DNA from: Roseomonas mucosa ATCC BAA-692 | GTDB lineage: Bacteria; Pseudomonadota; Alphaproteobacteria; Acetobacterales; Acetobacteraceae | Length of the DNA: 64,000 nucleotides | Assembly (NCBI RefSeq): GCF_000622225.1 | Contig: NZ_JHWD01000010.1 | Coordinates: 62,001 to 126,000, forward strand | Reading direction: 5' to 3' | Shown: piece after piece, positions 34,579 to 43,275 of the stretch | Position numbering within the stretch: the first letter of the stretch is position 1 | How the letters are laid out: each line of letters opens with the position of its first letter | The notes under the pieces: model-generated | Databases searched by the model: none | What the model was told of the DNA's origin: nothing | Seen by the model: the letters and a program-made list of their open reading frames with translations, nothing else | Program-made: the position numbers and the translations under genes

Positions 34579-35168
34579 GCGCGCCCCACCATCCCTCCGC
34601 CGCGCCGCCCGCCCTGGCGGTGCAGATCGTGGCGGGCCTGCGCGGCGCCTTCCTGCTGGCGCGGGGAAAGGCGGCAGGGATCGCCTTCGCCTGCCTGTCG
34701 CCGGAAGGAGCGGCGCGCTCCTTCTGGGCGGCGGCCCTCTGCCTGCCGGTCTTCGTGCTGCTGCGCCTTGTCAACGGGGCGGAAGGCGAGGTCGGCACCG
34801 ACCCGCTGCGCTTCCTGGTGGCCGAGCTCTCGGGCTTCGTCTGCTCCTGGACCGGCTATGCCCTGGCCTCCTACTGGCTGGCGGCCCGGGCGGGGCTGCT
34901 GGCGCGCTGGCCGCGCTTCATCGCCGCCTGGAACTGGGCGAACACCGTCCAGTACGCCGTGCTCCTGGTGCTGCTGCCGGTGCCGCCGGGCATGGTGGCG
35001 ACCTGGCTGGGCATCGCCACCTTCGGCTATGCGATGTGGCTGGAATGGTTCGTGGCGCGGGAGGCGCTGGGCGTGAACGGCTTCCAGGCGGCGACCTTCG
35101 TGGCGCTGGACCTGGCGATCAGCATCTTCCTGGCCGGGGCGGTGCAGGCCGTCGCCATGGTGGACTGA
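34566..35168 (+). CDS. Five-segment integral membrane protein of unknown function
   Basis: About 200 aa from a GTG inside the last codons of dapE. Roughly five hydrophobic segments: around residues 55-75, 88-115, 122-145, 150-165 and 172-198 (for example FWAAALCLPVFVLL and LAISIFLAGAVQAVAM). It has a Trp-rich middle part (FIAAWNWANTVQY). I do not recognise a named family. The overlap with dapE suggests translational coupling, although a functional link to lysine synthesis cannot be argued from the sequence. Confidence 0.7.
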   Translation: MPRLSAPHHPSAAPPALAVQIVAGLRGAFLLARGKAAGIAFACLSPEGAARSFWAAALCLPVFVLLRLVNGAEGEVGTDPLRFLVAELSGFVCSWTGYALASYWLAARAGLLARWPRFIAAWNWANTVQYAVLLVLLPVPPGMVATWLGIATFGYAMWLEWFVAREALGVNGFQAATFVALDLAISIFLAGAVQAVAMVD

Positions 35169-35339
35169 CGACCCGCTTCCACTCACGGGGTTTTCGCTCC
35201 TGGGTAGAAGGGATGGACCTTTCGTTAACTATCCCTGGTTGTTAATTTGCTCCCGTATCTCCAGGGAGACGTGTGGGATGGTCCTCGATGCCACGGTGCT
35301 GACGGATGCCTGCCATTCCGCATCCGGGTTCCGGCCGGT

Positions 35340-37109
35340 ATGACGGACAGCCTGCCCGAAGGGACCGCCTTCTGCATCTATGGCCAGTTGCGGGACGAGG
35401 ACCTGACCCTGCCGGAAACGGCCCGGATCGCCTCGGAGAGCGGGGCGCGGGTCTTTCTCAGCACCTGGCGGCGGCGCGGCACCAAGACGGGCGGGGCGAC
35501 CAATCTTTCGCAGTTCTTCCGCATGTTCGGGCGCGAGGCCGGCTTCGCGCTGCCGCGCCGCCTGGGCTACCGCTTCAGCGAGAGCTTCCCCGACTTCGCC
35601 CCGCGCGCCATGGCCGGGGCCGGCGAGGCCGATCCGGAGCGCCTGCGCAGCTGGTTTCCGGATCTGGTGCTGGATGCCGAGGAGGAGACGCTCGACCTCG
35701 ACTTCGCCGGCAGCCGCAGCGACAACAACAGCCTGCGCATGCTCTACAAGCTGTGGCGGGCGGTGGCGCTGAAGCGGGCGGAGGAGAAGCGGCGCGGACG
35801 GCGCTTCTCCGCGGTGGTGCTGTTCCGCCCGGACGTCCTGCCGCCGGAGCCCGGCCAGATGCCGCCGCCGGACTCCCTGCCTGGCGCCATCTTCCTGCCG
35901 CCAGGGGGCTGGGCGCCGCACCACGCGCATGACGTGCTGATCGTCTGCTCCTCCGAAACGGCGGATGCCATCGCCGCCCTGTTCGGCCGGGCGGTGCTGG
36001 AGCGGGTTTCCGGCTGGGACGGCATCCATCCCCAGCTGCACGACCACCTCGCCTCCCTGGGCAAGGAGATCCGAACCGTGCCCGTGCCGCTGGGCCTGCG
36101 CGAACGGGCGGAGCAGCACCAGCCGCGCAACCGCACCCTGCTGCGCGAACTGCTGGAAAGCGGCAACTGGGACGCACGGGGCTGGAGCGAACCCAGGCCG
36201 CAACTGGGCCAGGCCCTGGCGGAGCTGCTGCGCGCGGTGGAGGAGGTCCTGGAGGCGCGGCCCGAAGCGGCGCTGGAACGGCTCCGCGCCCTGCTGGACC
36301 GCGAGCCGCCGCTGGCGGTGCTGGAAGGCGCCGCCTCCGTGGCCGCCGATGCGCTGCTGGCCCAGGGGCGGAAGCGGGATGCCTATGCGCTGCTGCTGAT
36401 GCGCGTCCTGGCCGCGCTGGTGCCGGAGCCGGGCTGGCTGGAGGATGGGGAGTTCCATCGCAACCTGACCCGGCTGAGCGAGGCGGGCGGGCCGCTCACC
36501 GGCCAGCAGGCGAGCTGCGCCGCGATCGAGGCGCTGCTGGACGAGGCCCCCATGGCGCCGGTGGTGCGGGAGGTCTGGACGGCGCTGCTGCGCCTGCTTC
36601 CCTGGGACCGGCTCTCGGCCGAGGCGGCGCGGGTGGCGGAGTTCTTCGGCCAGGACATCGCGGTGATGAGCCGCCGCTTCTGGAAGCTGTTGAACGGCAA
36701 CCGAATCGACGAGGCGGCGGCGCTGGCGGCGCGGATGCGGCAGGCGGCGCCGGGCGACTGGCGCGGCGTCGATCATCTCGGCCATGTGCATTCGCGCCGG
36801 GGCGAGATCCGGGCGGCGCTGGACTGCGCCACCGCCGCCCTGGCCATGGAGCCGGAGAACTGGGGGCTGCTGGCCCGCGTCGGCAAGCTGCACGAGCAAC
36901 TCGGGCAGCTCCCCCAGGCGCGGCGCCACATGGAGGAGGCGTTGGCCCGCAACGCCGACCACCATGTGCGGGCCGGCTATGCCCATCTCCTGGCCCGGAT
37001 GGGGGAGACCGAGGAGATGCGGCGCTTCGTGTCCCGCTGTCTGGCCGAGGCGCCGGAGGATGCCTGGCTGCGCGACGCACTGGGGCCGCTGGTGCCCCAG
37101 GCGGCCTGA
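35340..37109 (+). CDS. GQLR/STW-type glycan-locus domain fused to TPR repeats
   Basis: 589 aa. The N-terminal part (to about 230) has GQLR (15-18), VFLSTWRRRG (38-47), an element around DNNSLRMLYKLWRAVALK, and FRPDVLP (162-168). That order recalls an uncharacterised domain found in capsule and LPS gene clusters (GQLRTFE, FISTW, QSMFYK, RTRPD), from memory. The rest is helical, with TPR-like units near 460-580 (RGEIRAALDCATAALAMEP, GQLPQARRHMEEALARN). Possibly a glycosyltransferase-like protein. Start at MTDSL; the frame is open to 35247. The 5' region is AT-rich (around 35220-35260) and may hold its promoter. Confidence 0.75.
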   Translation: MTDSLPEGTAFCIYGQLRDEDLTLPETARIASESGARVFLSTWRRRGTKTGGATNLSQFFRMFGREAGFALPRRLGYRFSESFPDFAPRAMAGAGEADPERLRSWFPDLVLDAEEETLDLDFAGSRSDNNSLRMLYKLWRAVALKRAEEKRRGRRFSAVVLFRPDVLPPEPGQMPPPDSLPGAIFLPPGGWAPHHAHDVLIVCSSETADAIAALFGRAVLERVSGWDGIHPQLHDHLASLGKEIRTVPVPLGLRERAEQHQPRNRTLLRELLESGNWDARGWSEPRPQLGQALAELLRAVEEVLEARPEAALERLRALLDREPPLAVLEGAASVAADALLAQGRKRDAYALLLMRVLAALVPEPGWLEDGEFHRNLTRLSEAGGPLTGQQASCAAIEALLDEAPMAPVVREVWTALLRLLPWDRLSAEAARVAEFFGQDIAVMSRRFWKLLNGNRIDEAAALAARMRQAAPGDWRGVDHLGHVHSRRGEIRAALDCATAALAMEPENWGLLARVGKLHEQLGQLPQARRHMEEALARNADHHVRAGYAHLLARMGETEEMRRFVSRCLAEAPEDAWLRDALGPLVPQAA

Positions 37110-37129
37110 CCCCCGGACCGGAAAGGGCG

Positions 37130-37891
37130 TCAGCGCCAGTCCGGCTCGGGGTCGTAGCGGACGAAGGTGAAGCAGAGGCCGGTGGGCGGGGCGGTCTGCC
37201 CGGCCTTGCGGCGGTCCCGGCCTTCCAGCAGGGCACGGGGCCAGTTCGCCGGGCGGCGGCCCATCCCGACCTCGTAGAGCGTGCCGACGAGGTTGCGGAT
37301 CTGGTGGTGCAGGAAGGATCGCGCTTCCGCCACGACGAGGATCTCGTCCCCCTGCCGCATCACGTCCAGCCGGTCCAGCGTGCGGATCGCGTCCTTCGCC
37401 TGGCAGGAGCTGGCCCGGAAGGCGGAGAAATCGTGCCGCCCCAGCAGGGCCTGCGCCGCCGCGTGCATTGCCTCCGCATCCAGGCGGCGGGGGACATGCC
37501 AGACGCGGTTCTCGTCCAGGGCCGGGCGCGCCGGGCGGTTCAGGATGCGGTAGCGGTAGCCGCGGTGCCGGGCGGAGAAGCGGGCGTTCCAGTCCTCCGC
37601 CACCCGGGCCGCGGCGATCACTGCCACCGGCTGCGGGCGGGAATGGAAGTTGATCGCCTCCCGCAGCCGCTCCGGCGCCAGATCGGCGGCGAGGTGCAGG
37701 CTGACGACCTGCCCCTCGGCATGCACGCCGGAATCGGTGCGCCCGGCGCACTGGGCCGTGACCGCCGCACCGCCGTTCAGGGAGAAGGCGGCCTCCTCGA
37801 TCACCTGCTGCACGCTGGGCAGCCCGTCCTGCCGCTGCCAGCCGGCGAAGGGGGTGCCGTCATACTCCACCCGAAGCGCGTAGTTCGGCAC
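37130..37891 (-). CDS. truA: tRNA pseudouridine(38-40) synthase TruA
   Basis: 253 aa. Catalytic Asp53 in CAGRTDSGVHA; N-terminal YALRVEYDGTPFAGWQRQ and C-terminal FLHHQIRNLVGTLYEVG are family marks. Modifies the anticodon stem-loop of many tRNAs. Last gene of the def-fmt-truA unit, 3 nt after the fmt stop, converging on the TPR gene with a 20-nt gap. Confidence 0.97.
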   Translation of the reverse strand: MPNYALRVEYDGTPFAGWQRQDGLPSVQQVIEEAAFSLNGGAAVTAQCAGRTDSGVHAEGQVVSLHLAADLAPERLREAINFHSRPQPVAVIAAARVAEDWNARFSARHRGYRYRILNRPARPALDENRVWHVPRRLDAEAMHAAAQALLGRHDFSAFRASSCQAKDAIRTLDRLDVMRQGDEILVVAEARSFLHHQIRNLVGTLYEVGMGRRPANWPRALLEGRDRRKAGQTAPPTGLCFTFVRYDPEPDWR

Positions 37892-37894
37892 GGT

Positions 37895-38833
37895 TCAGGC
37901 GTCCGGCGGAAGGGGCAGCACCGTGCCGGGCGTCAGGGCATAGCCGCGCAGGAAGGCATCGGCCTCCATCGGCGCGCGGCCCGGGCGCTGGAGCCGCAGC
38001 AGGCGCAGCGCGGTGCTGCCGCCGCAGGCAATGCGGGGCAGGGTGTCGAGCACCGTTCCGGGCGCTGCATCGGCGGTGCCGGCGGGTTCCGCCGCCAGCA
38101 CGCGGATCGCATCGCCCCCGGCCTCGAACTGCGTGCCGGGCCAGGGCGTCATGGCCCGCACCCGCCGGTCCAGCGCCGCCGCATCCTCGCGCCAGTCGAG
38201 CCGCGAATCGGCCTTGGCCAGTTTCGGGGCATAGGTCATGCCCTCTGCCGGCTGCGGCACCGGGACGGGGTTCTCCGCCAGCGCCCGCAGCACCAGCCGG
38301 GCCCCGATCTCCGCCAGCCGGTCGTGCAGCACGGCGGTGGTATCGCGCGGGCCGATCGGTGTGGCCTCGCGCAGCAGCATGGCGCCGGTGTCCAGCCCTT
38401 CGTCCATCTGCATGATGGTGATGCCGGTCTCCGCATCACCCGCCAGCACGGCGGCATGGATCGGCGCCGCGCCCCGCCAGCGCGGCAGCAGCGAGGCATG
38501 GATGTTCAGGCAGCCGCGCCGCGGGGCCTCCAGGATCGGCTTCGGCAGGATCAGCCCATAGGCCGCGACCACGGCGGCATCGAGGTCCAGCGCGCGGAAG
38601 GTCTCGTGCTCCGCCGTGTCGCGCCGCAGGCGGGCGGGGTTCCGCACCGGCAGGCCGAGTTCCAGCGCCGCGCGGTGGACGGGGCAGGGGGTCTCCCGCT
38701 GCCCGCGCCCGGCGGGGCGGGGCGGCTGGGCATAGACCGCCGCCACCTCATGGCCCGCCGCGACCAGGGCGCGCAGGGCCGGCACGGCGAAATCCGGGCT
38801 GCCCATGAAGGCGAGGCGCATCGGCGGGGCCAT
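37895..38833 (-). CDS. fmt: Methionyl-tRNA formyltransferase
   Basis: Formylates initiator Met-tRNA. 312 aa. N-terminal [16 protein letters not shown], the catalytic region [16 protein letters not shown] and [11 protein letters not shown], and a C-terminal OB-like domain. An in-frame ATG four codons later (MRLAF) is the other possible start. 5 nt after def: formylation and deformylation genes are paired, as usual. Confidence 0.97.
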   Translation of the reverse strand: MAPPMRLAFMGSPDFAVPALRALVAAGHEVAAVYAQPPRPAGRGQRETPCPVHRAALELGLPVRNPARLRRDTAEHETFRALDLDAAVVAAYGLILPKPILEAPRRGCLNIHASLLPRWRGAAPIHAAVLAGDAETGITIMQMDEGLDTGAMLLREATPIGPRDTTAVLHDRLAEIGARLVLRALAENPVPVPQPAEGMTYAPKLAKADSRLDWREDAAALDRRVRAMTPWPGTQFEAGGDAIRVLAAEPAGTADAAPGTVLDTLPRIACGGSTALRLLRLQRPGRAPMEADAFLRGYALTPGTVLPLPPDA

Positions 38834-38838
38834 GGGGC

Positions 38839-39372
38839 TCAGTCCTCGCGCTGCCTGTTCTTCTGATCCTTGTTGAAGCGCCGCAGCAGCATGTTGCGCT
38901 TCAAGGGGGAGAGGTGGTCGATGAAGAGCACGCCGTTCAGGTGGTCGATCTCGTGCTGCAGGCAGGCGGCCATCAGCCCCTCGGCGGTGATCTCCCGCCG
39001 CGCCCCTTCCAGGTCCTGCCAGCGGACCTTCACCACTGCCGGGCGCTCCACCTCGGCATACTGGTTCGGGATGGACAGGCAGCCTTCCTCCCGCAGTGCC
39101 ACCTCGCGGCTGGCCTCCACGATCTCGGGATTCACCATCACATAGGGCTGGCGCGTGTCGTCGGGCTGCAGGTCCACGACGATCAGGCGCAGGCTCTCGC
39201 CAACCTGCGGCGCCGCCAGGCCGATGCCCGGCGCCTTGTACATGGCATCGAGCATGCGGTCGGACAGGTCACGGACCTTGCCGGCGTCGACCGGCCCGAC
39301 CGGGCGGGTCCGGGCACGCAGGCGGGGATCGGGGATCAGGAGGATGGGCAGGGGAGGGGCGTCGTTCGCCAT
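38839..39372 (-). CDS. def: Peptide deformylase
   Basis: Removes the N-terminal formyl group from new proteins. About 177 aa. All three motifs are intact: [17 protein letters not shown] (metal Cys) and QHEIDHLNG (metal His pair and catalytic Glu). Start chosen at MANDAP; an ATG four codons upstream is possible and neither has a strong ribosome site. First gene of the def-fmt-truA unit and divergent from hsp20. Confidence 0.96.
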   Translation of the reverse strand: MANDAPPLPILLIPDPRLRARTRPVGPVDAGKVRDLSDRMLDAMYKAPGIGLAAPQVGESLRLIVVDLQPDDTRQPYVMVNPEIVEASREVALREEGCLSIPNQYAEVERPAVVKVRWQDLEGARREITAEGLMAACLQHEIDHLNGVLFIDHLSPLKRNMLLRRFNKDQKNRQRED

Positions 39373-39488
39373 GATGCCCGGCATCTAGCCATGCGGCGCC
39401 GGCGGCGCAACGTCCGCCGGCCGCAGGTCTCCCCGGCGTCCGCCCCGGCGGGGCCGGGCAAGGCGGGACAAGGATCTGGGCGGCCCGC

Positions 39489-39520
39489 CTTGCAAGCGGG
39501 GAGCGGACGCACGACATTGT
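39489..39520 (+). promoter_or_regulatory. Candidate promoter of the hsp20 unit
   Basis: CTTGCAA (39489-39495) and, 17 nt later, GACATTGT. The first box resembles the CTTGAA -35 of heat-shock sigma-32 promoters, but the -10 half does not fit CCCCAT well. Position (about 70 nt before the GTG) is right. Weak support. Confidence 0.25.
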
Positions 39521-39586
39521 GCATCGCGGGCCGGTGCTTCGGGCCGGCTCCGCGCGTCTCGCTCATCCACGAGGAGGCACCAGACC

Positions 39587-40024
39587 GTGTCCCGTTCGTC
39601 CGTCTTCGGATCGCCGCTGTTTCTCGGCTTCGACCATCTCGAGCAGATGCTCGACCGGGTGCAGAAGAACGCCGAGGGCTATCCCCCCTACAACATCGAG
39701 CAGACCGCCGCCGAAAGGCTGCGGATCACCCTGGCCGTGGCCGGCTTCTCCATGGAGGATCTCCAGATCACCCAGGAGGACAACCAGCTCGTCATCCGGG
39801 GGCGCCAGAAGGAGGAGGGAGAGGGGCGCATCTTCCTCCATCGCGGCATCGCATCCCGGCAGTTCCAGCGCGCCTTCGTGCTGGCCGAAGGGATCGAGGT
39901 CGAGGGCGCCTGGCTCGACAACGGGTTGCTCCACGTCGATCTGCGCCGCCCCCAGCCGGAAACCCGGGTGAGGACGATCCGCATCAACGGCGCCGGGCGG
40001 CCTGTGGCGTCCGACCAGGACTGA
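39587..40024 (+). CDS. Small heat-shock protein, Hsp20/IbpA family
   Basis: 145 aa holdase chaperone. The alpha-crystallin domain spans about residues 33-130, with YNIEQTAAERLRITLAVAGF at its start and GLLHVDLRRP as the closing strand. GTG start with GAGGAGG about 9 nt upstream. A DUF1150 gene follows, the usual partner in alphaproteobacteria. The gene is likely heat-inducible, but the promoter evidence here is weak. Confidence 0.94.
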   Translation: MSRSSVFGSPLFLGFDHLEQMLDRVQKNAEGYPPYNIEQTAAERLRITLAVAGFSMEDLQITQEDNQLVIRGRQKEEGEGRIFLHRGIASRQFQRAFVLAEGIEVEGAWLDNGLLHVDLRRPQPETRVRTIRINGAGRPVASDQD

Positions 40025-40163
40025 TCCCGCCGAACCGGGACGCGTCCGACACAGGCCTGCAGCGATGTGCTGAACCCTCGCGGTTCCCCCGCGTTGGGAG
40101 ATCAGGCCACCAGCAGAGGGCCGCTTCGCCAGAAAAGTCAGGGAAGCGCCCAGGAGTGTTGCC

Positions 40164-40397
40164 ATGAACGAATCTCGCGAAGCCCGCGAAACCACGGTCC
40201 TGAAGGGCCTGTCCCCCGCCGACTGGGCCAGCTTCGGCCGCGAACAGATCGCCTATATCCGCCCGGTCGTGGTGGATGGGGTGAAGGCGGTGGCCATTCA
40301 TTCCGCCGACGGCACGCCGATCGGCGCCGCCCCGAACGCTGATCTCGCGATCGCCGCCATTATCCAGAACGAGATGGAACCGGTCCTGGTCCACTGA
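40164..40397 (+). CDS. DUF1150 family protein
   Basis: 77 aa. Matches the small alphaproteobacterial DUF1150 family: a start with SPADWASFGREQIAYIRPV, then a conserved IHSADGTPIGAAPNADLA. Function unknown; it commonly sits directly after an Hsp20 gene, as here (140 nt downstream), which suggests a stress-related role. A shared hairpin terminator lies between it and hpf. Confidence 0.9.
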   Translation: MNESREARETTVLKGLSPADWASFGREQIAYIRPVVVDGVKAVAIHSADGTPIGAAPNADLAIAAIIQNEMEPVLVH

Positions 40398-40570
40398 ACC
40401 TGAAACGCCAGACGCTCCCGCTGCCATGAGGTGGCGCGGCGATGGGGCCGCCCTTCTTGATGGCGGCCGCTGGCCGGCGAAGGCTCACCAAGGCGGAGCG
40501 CCCCCGGCGTTCCGCCTTTTCTTTGCCTTCATGGTGGGCCGCTGTACTCGCATCACGCGATGCGCCGCAC

Positions 40571-40597
40571 AAAAATAGGGGCTTCCGAAGAAGCCCC
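40571..40597. terminator. Bidirectional terminator, hpf versus DUF1150
   Basis: GGGGCTTC (40578-40585), CGAA, GAAGCCCC (40590-40597): a perfect 8-bp stem. On the minus strand the loop is UUCG and is followed by TATTTTTG, ideal for ending the rpoN-hpf transcript. On the plus strand T-rich sequence follows after about 15 nt, so it can also serve the DUF1150 gene. Confidence 0.85.
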
Positions 40598-40646
40598 GCC
40601 TGAACGCTTTTCTGTGTGATTGTTTTTATCGGATGTGGTCTGGCGC

Positions 40647-41003
40647 TCAGACGAGCGCGACGGCATCCGTGGCGCCGGGTTCCGGCTTGCGCTCCGCCGC
40701 CTGGCAACGCGCGTGTTCGTTCACGCGGCGGCGGTGGCGGCGCAGACGCTTGGCCATCTTGGTGGCGGCGTCCTGGAAGGCGCGATGGGCATCCGTGCCC
40801 TCGCCCTCGGCCTGCACGGAAAGGCCACGGCCGGCATGGAGGTTGATGTCGCAGACGAAGAAGCTGCGATCCTTGCTGAAGGTGACGTTTGCCTCAAGGG
40901 CACGGTCCGAATACTTGCGGGCGATGACTTCCAGCCCCTCGGCCACATGGACCTTCAGGGCATCCCCGGTTTCGACCTGCTTCCCAGAAACCATGATGTG
41001 CAT
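40647..41003 (-). CDS. hpf: Ribosome hibernation promoting factor, short form
   Basis: 118 aa. The HPF/YfiA N-domain is clear: MHIMVSGKQVETGDALKVHV, ALEANVTFSKDRSFFVCDI, AHRAFQDAATKMAKRLRRHRRR. Only a short tail follows (to GATDAVALV), so the C-terminal dimerisation domain found in long HPFs is missing, and I do not find it in other frames downstream. Last gene after rpoN (50 nt gap), with a terminator after it. The often neighbouring ptsN is absent. Confidence 0.92.
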   Translation of the reverse strand: MHIMVSGKQVETGDALKVHVAEGLEVIARKYSDRALEANVTFSKDRSFFVCDINLHAGRGLSVQAEGEGTDAHRAFQDAATKMAKRLRRHRRRVNEHARCQAAERKPEPGATDAVALV

Positions 41004-41053
41004 TTCGGAGCAAACCTCCTCTGCTTGTCGCAGGAGGACCCGTCCCGGCGCGT

Positions 41054-42502
41054 TCAGAAGGCCGGGACGGCCTTTTCCCGCTTGCGTTGCACCGAACTGG
41101 GTATGCGCAACGCGTCCCGGTATTTGGCCACGGTTCTGCGGGCGATGTCCACCCCTTCCGCGCGCAGCCGGTCCACGATCGCGTCATCGGAAAGGATCTC
41201 CTCCGGATGCTCCGCATCGATCATGCCGCGGATGCGGTGGCGGATCGCCTCGGCCGAAAAGGTTTCCCCGGCGGTGCCGGCAATCGCGGTGGTGAAGAAG
41301 AACTTCAGCTCGAAGCTGCCGCGCGGCGTCGCGATGTACTTGTTGGCGGTGACGCGGGAGACTGTGCTCTCGTGCATCTCCACCGCCTCCGCAACGTCGC
41401 GCAGGATCAGGGGGCGGAGATGCGTGATGCCGTGGCGGAAGAAGGCGTCCTGCCGCCGCACGATCTCGGCCGCGACCTTCAGGATGGTGTTGGCCCGCTG
41501 CTCCAGCGACTTCACCAGCCAGTTGGCGCTCTGCAGCCGCTCCGCCAGATAGGCGCGTTCCTCCCTGTTGCGGGCGGCGGTATGGGCCTGGGCGTGGAAG
41601 CCGCGGTTGACGAGGATGCGTGGCAGGGTCTCGGGATTCAGCTCCAGCACCCAGCCTTCGTCCGGTGCGCGGCGCATCAGCACATCCGGCACCAGGGTGG
41701 GGGCCGGGGTGTCGTCATAGGCGGCACCGGGCTTGGGATCGAGGCGGCGGATCTCCGCGACCATCTCGGCGAGATCGGCGGCATCGACGCCGCAGACCCG
41801 GATCAGCGCGCCCAGGTCGCGCCGTGCCAGCAGTTCCAGGTTGTCCAGCAGCGCCTGCATCGCGGGATCGAGCCGGTTCTTCTCCGCGAGCTGCGCCGCG
41901 AGGCATTCCGCGAGGCTGTGGCAGAAGAGTCCGACCGGCTCGAAGCGCTGCATGCGGCGGCGCACCATGGCCACCGTCTCCTCGGCGCAGCCCATCGCCG
42001 CGGCGATGGCGGCGTCGGCGGCCAGCATCCGCCCGGCAGGGTCGAGCAGCGCGATGAGCTGCCCGGCGATCAACCGCTCCGCCGCATCGCCGAAGGTCAG
42101 CCGCGCCTGCTCCGCCAGCTCCTCCCGCAGCGAACGCGGGTGTTCGCGCGCCAACTCGTCGATGCTGCGCTCGTCATCCTCGAAGCCGGACGCCTGGCCG
42201 CGCACCGGCCCCGGCAACTCCGTGGCCTCGTAGAGATTCTGCGTGTCGTGCAGGTCGATATGCACATCCGCCGTGGCGGACGGGAAATCCACCGGCGGCA
42301 CAGCCGCCTCGGGTTCCGGCGCCGGCGCGGATTCCGTCTCGTCCCGCTCCAGCAGCGGGTTACGCTCCAGCTCCTCCTCGACAAAGGCCACGACCTCGAG
42401 ATTGGAGGACTGCAGCAGCTTGATCGCCTGGCGAAGCTGCGGCGTCATCACCAGGGACTGGGAGTGCCGCAGGTCCAGACGTGGGCCGAGGGAGAAGCTC
42501 AT
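41054..42502 (-). CDS. rpoN: RNA polymerase sigma-54 factor
   Basis: 482 aa. N-terminal Gln/Leu-rich activator region (LRHSQSLVMTPQLRQAIKLLQ), acidic region II (about 55-110), core-binding domain, then the HTH and the RpoN box ARRTVAKYR near residue 463. Controls nitrogen-related and other activator-dependent promoters. Its ATG overlaps the lptB stop by 1 nt (TGATG), so it belongs to the lpt unit, the common alphaproteobacterial order. Confidence 0.97.
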   Translation of the reverse strand: MSFSLGPRLDLRHSQSLVMTPQLRQAIKLLQSSNLEVVAFVEEELERNPLLERDETESAPAPEPEAAVPPVDFPSATADVHIDLHDTQNLYEATELPGPVRGQASGFEDDERSIDELAREHPRSLREELAEQARLTFGDAAERLIAGQLIALLDPAGRMLAADAAIAAAMGCAEETVAMVRRRMQRFEPVGLFCHSLAECLAAQLAEKNRLDPAMQALLDNLELLARRDLGALIRVCGVDAADLAEMVAEIRRLDPKPGAAYDDTPAPTLVPDVLMRRAPDEGWVLELNPETLPRILVNRGFHAQAHTAARNREERAYLAERLQSANWLVKSLEQRANTILKVAAEIVRRQDAFFRHGITHLRPLILRDVAEAVEMHESTVSRVTANKYIATPRGSFELKFFFTTAIAGTAGETFSAEAIRHRIRGMIDAEHPEEILSDDAIVDRLRAEGVDIARRTVAKYRDALRIPSSVQRKREKAVPAF

Positions 42503-43275
42503 CAGAGGCTGAAGCGCTCTCCGAGATAGACGCGGCGCACGCCCTCATGCTCCACGATGTCGCGCGGGCTGCCTTCCATCAGCACCTGCCCGTCATGCAG
42601 GATGTAGGCGCGGTCGATGATCTCCAGCGTCTCGCGCACGTTGTGGTCGGTGATCAGCACGCCGATCCCGCGATCCTTCAGGTGCTTCACGAGGTCGCGG
42701 ATCTCGCCCACCGCGATCGGGTCGATGCCGGCCAGCGGCTCGTCCAACAGGATGTAGTCGGGATGCGTGGCCAGCGCGCGGGCGATCTCGCAACGCCGCC
42801 GCTCGCCGCCCGACAGCGCCAGCGCGGGGGCGCGGCGCAGGTGGGAGATGCCGAATTCCGCCAGCAGCGCATCGAGCATCTCCTCGCGCCGGTCGCGCTT
42901 GGGCTCCACCACCTCCAGCGCCGCGCGGATGTTGTCCTCCACCGACAGGCCGCGGAAGATCGAGGCCTCCTGCGGCAGGTAGCCCAGGCCGAGCCGCGCC
43001 CGCCGGTACATCGGCAGCAGCGTCACGTCATGGCCGTCGAGGAAGACCTGCCCCTCGTCCGGCCGCACCAGCCCGGTCATCATGTAGAAGGTCGTGGTCT
43101 TGCCGGCGCCGTTCGGCCCCAGCAGCCCCACCGCCTCGCCACGCTTGAGGTTGATCGAGACGCCGCGCACCACAGGGCGCTTCTTGTAGCGCTTGCCCAG
43201 GCCCTTCGCGACCAGCCCACCCTGATCCGGCACCAGTCGCAACCCCTCGCTGTTGTCCATCCGCGCCGCGCTCAT
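42502..43275 (-). CDS. lptB: LPS export ABC transporter ATPase LptB
   Basis: 257 aa ATPase of the LptB2FGC transporter that extracts LPS from the inner membrane. Walker A GPNGAGKT (53-60), Q-loop PQEASIF, signature LSGGERRR, Walker B YILLDEP and the switch His in ITDHNV are all intact. The ATG overlaps the lptA stop (ATGA). lptF and lptG are not in the window. Confidence 0.98.
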   Translation of the reverse strand: MSAARMDNSEGLRLVPDQGGLVAKGLGKRYKKRPVVRGVSINLKRGEAVGLLGPNGAGKTTTFYMMTGLVRPDEGQVFLDGHDVTLLPMYRRARLGLGYLPQEASIFRGLSVEDNIRAALEVVEPKRDRREEMLDALLAEFGISHLRRAPALALSGGERRRCEIARALATHPDYILLDEPLAGIDPIAVGEIRDLVKHLKDRGIGVLITDHNVRETLEIIDRAYILHDGQVLMEGSPRDIVEHEGVRRVYLGERFSL

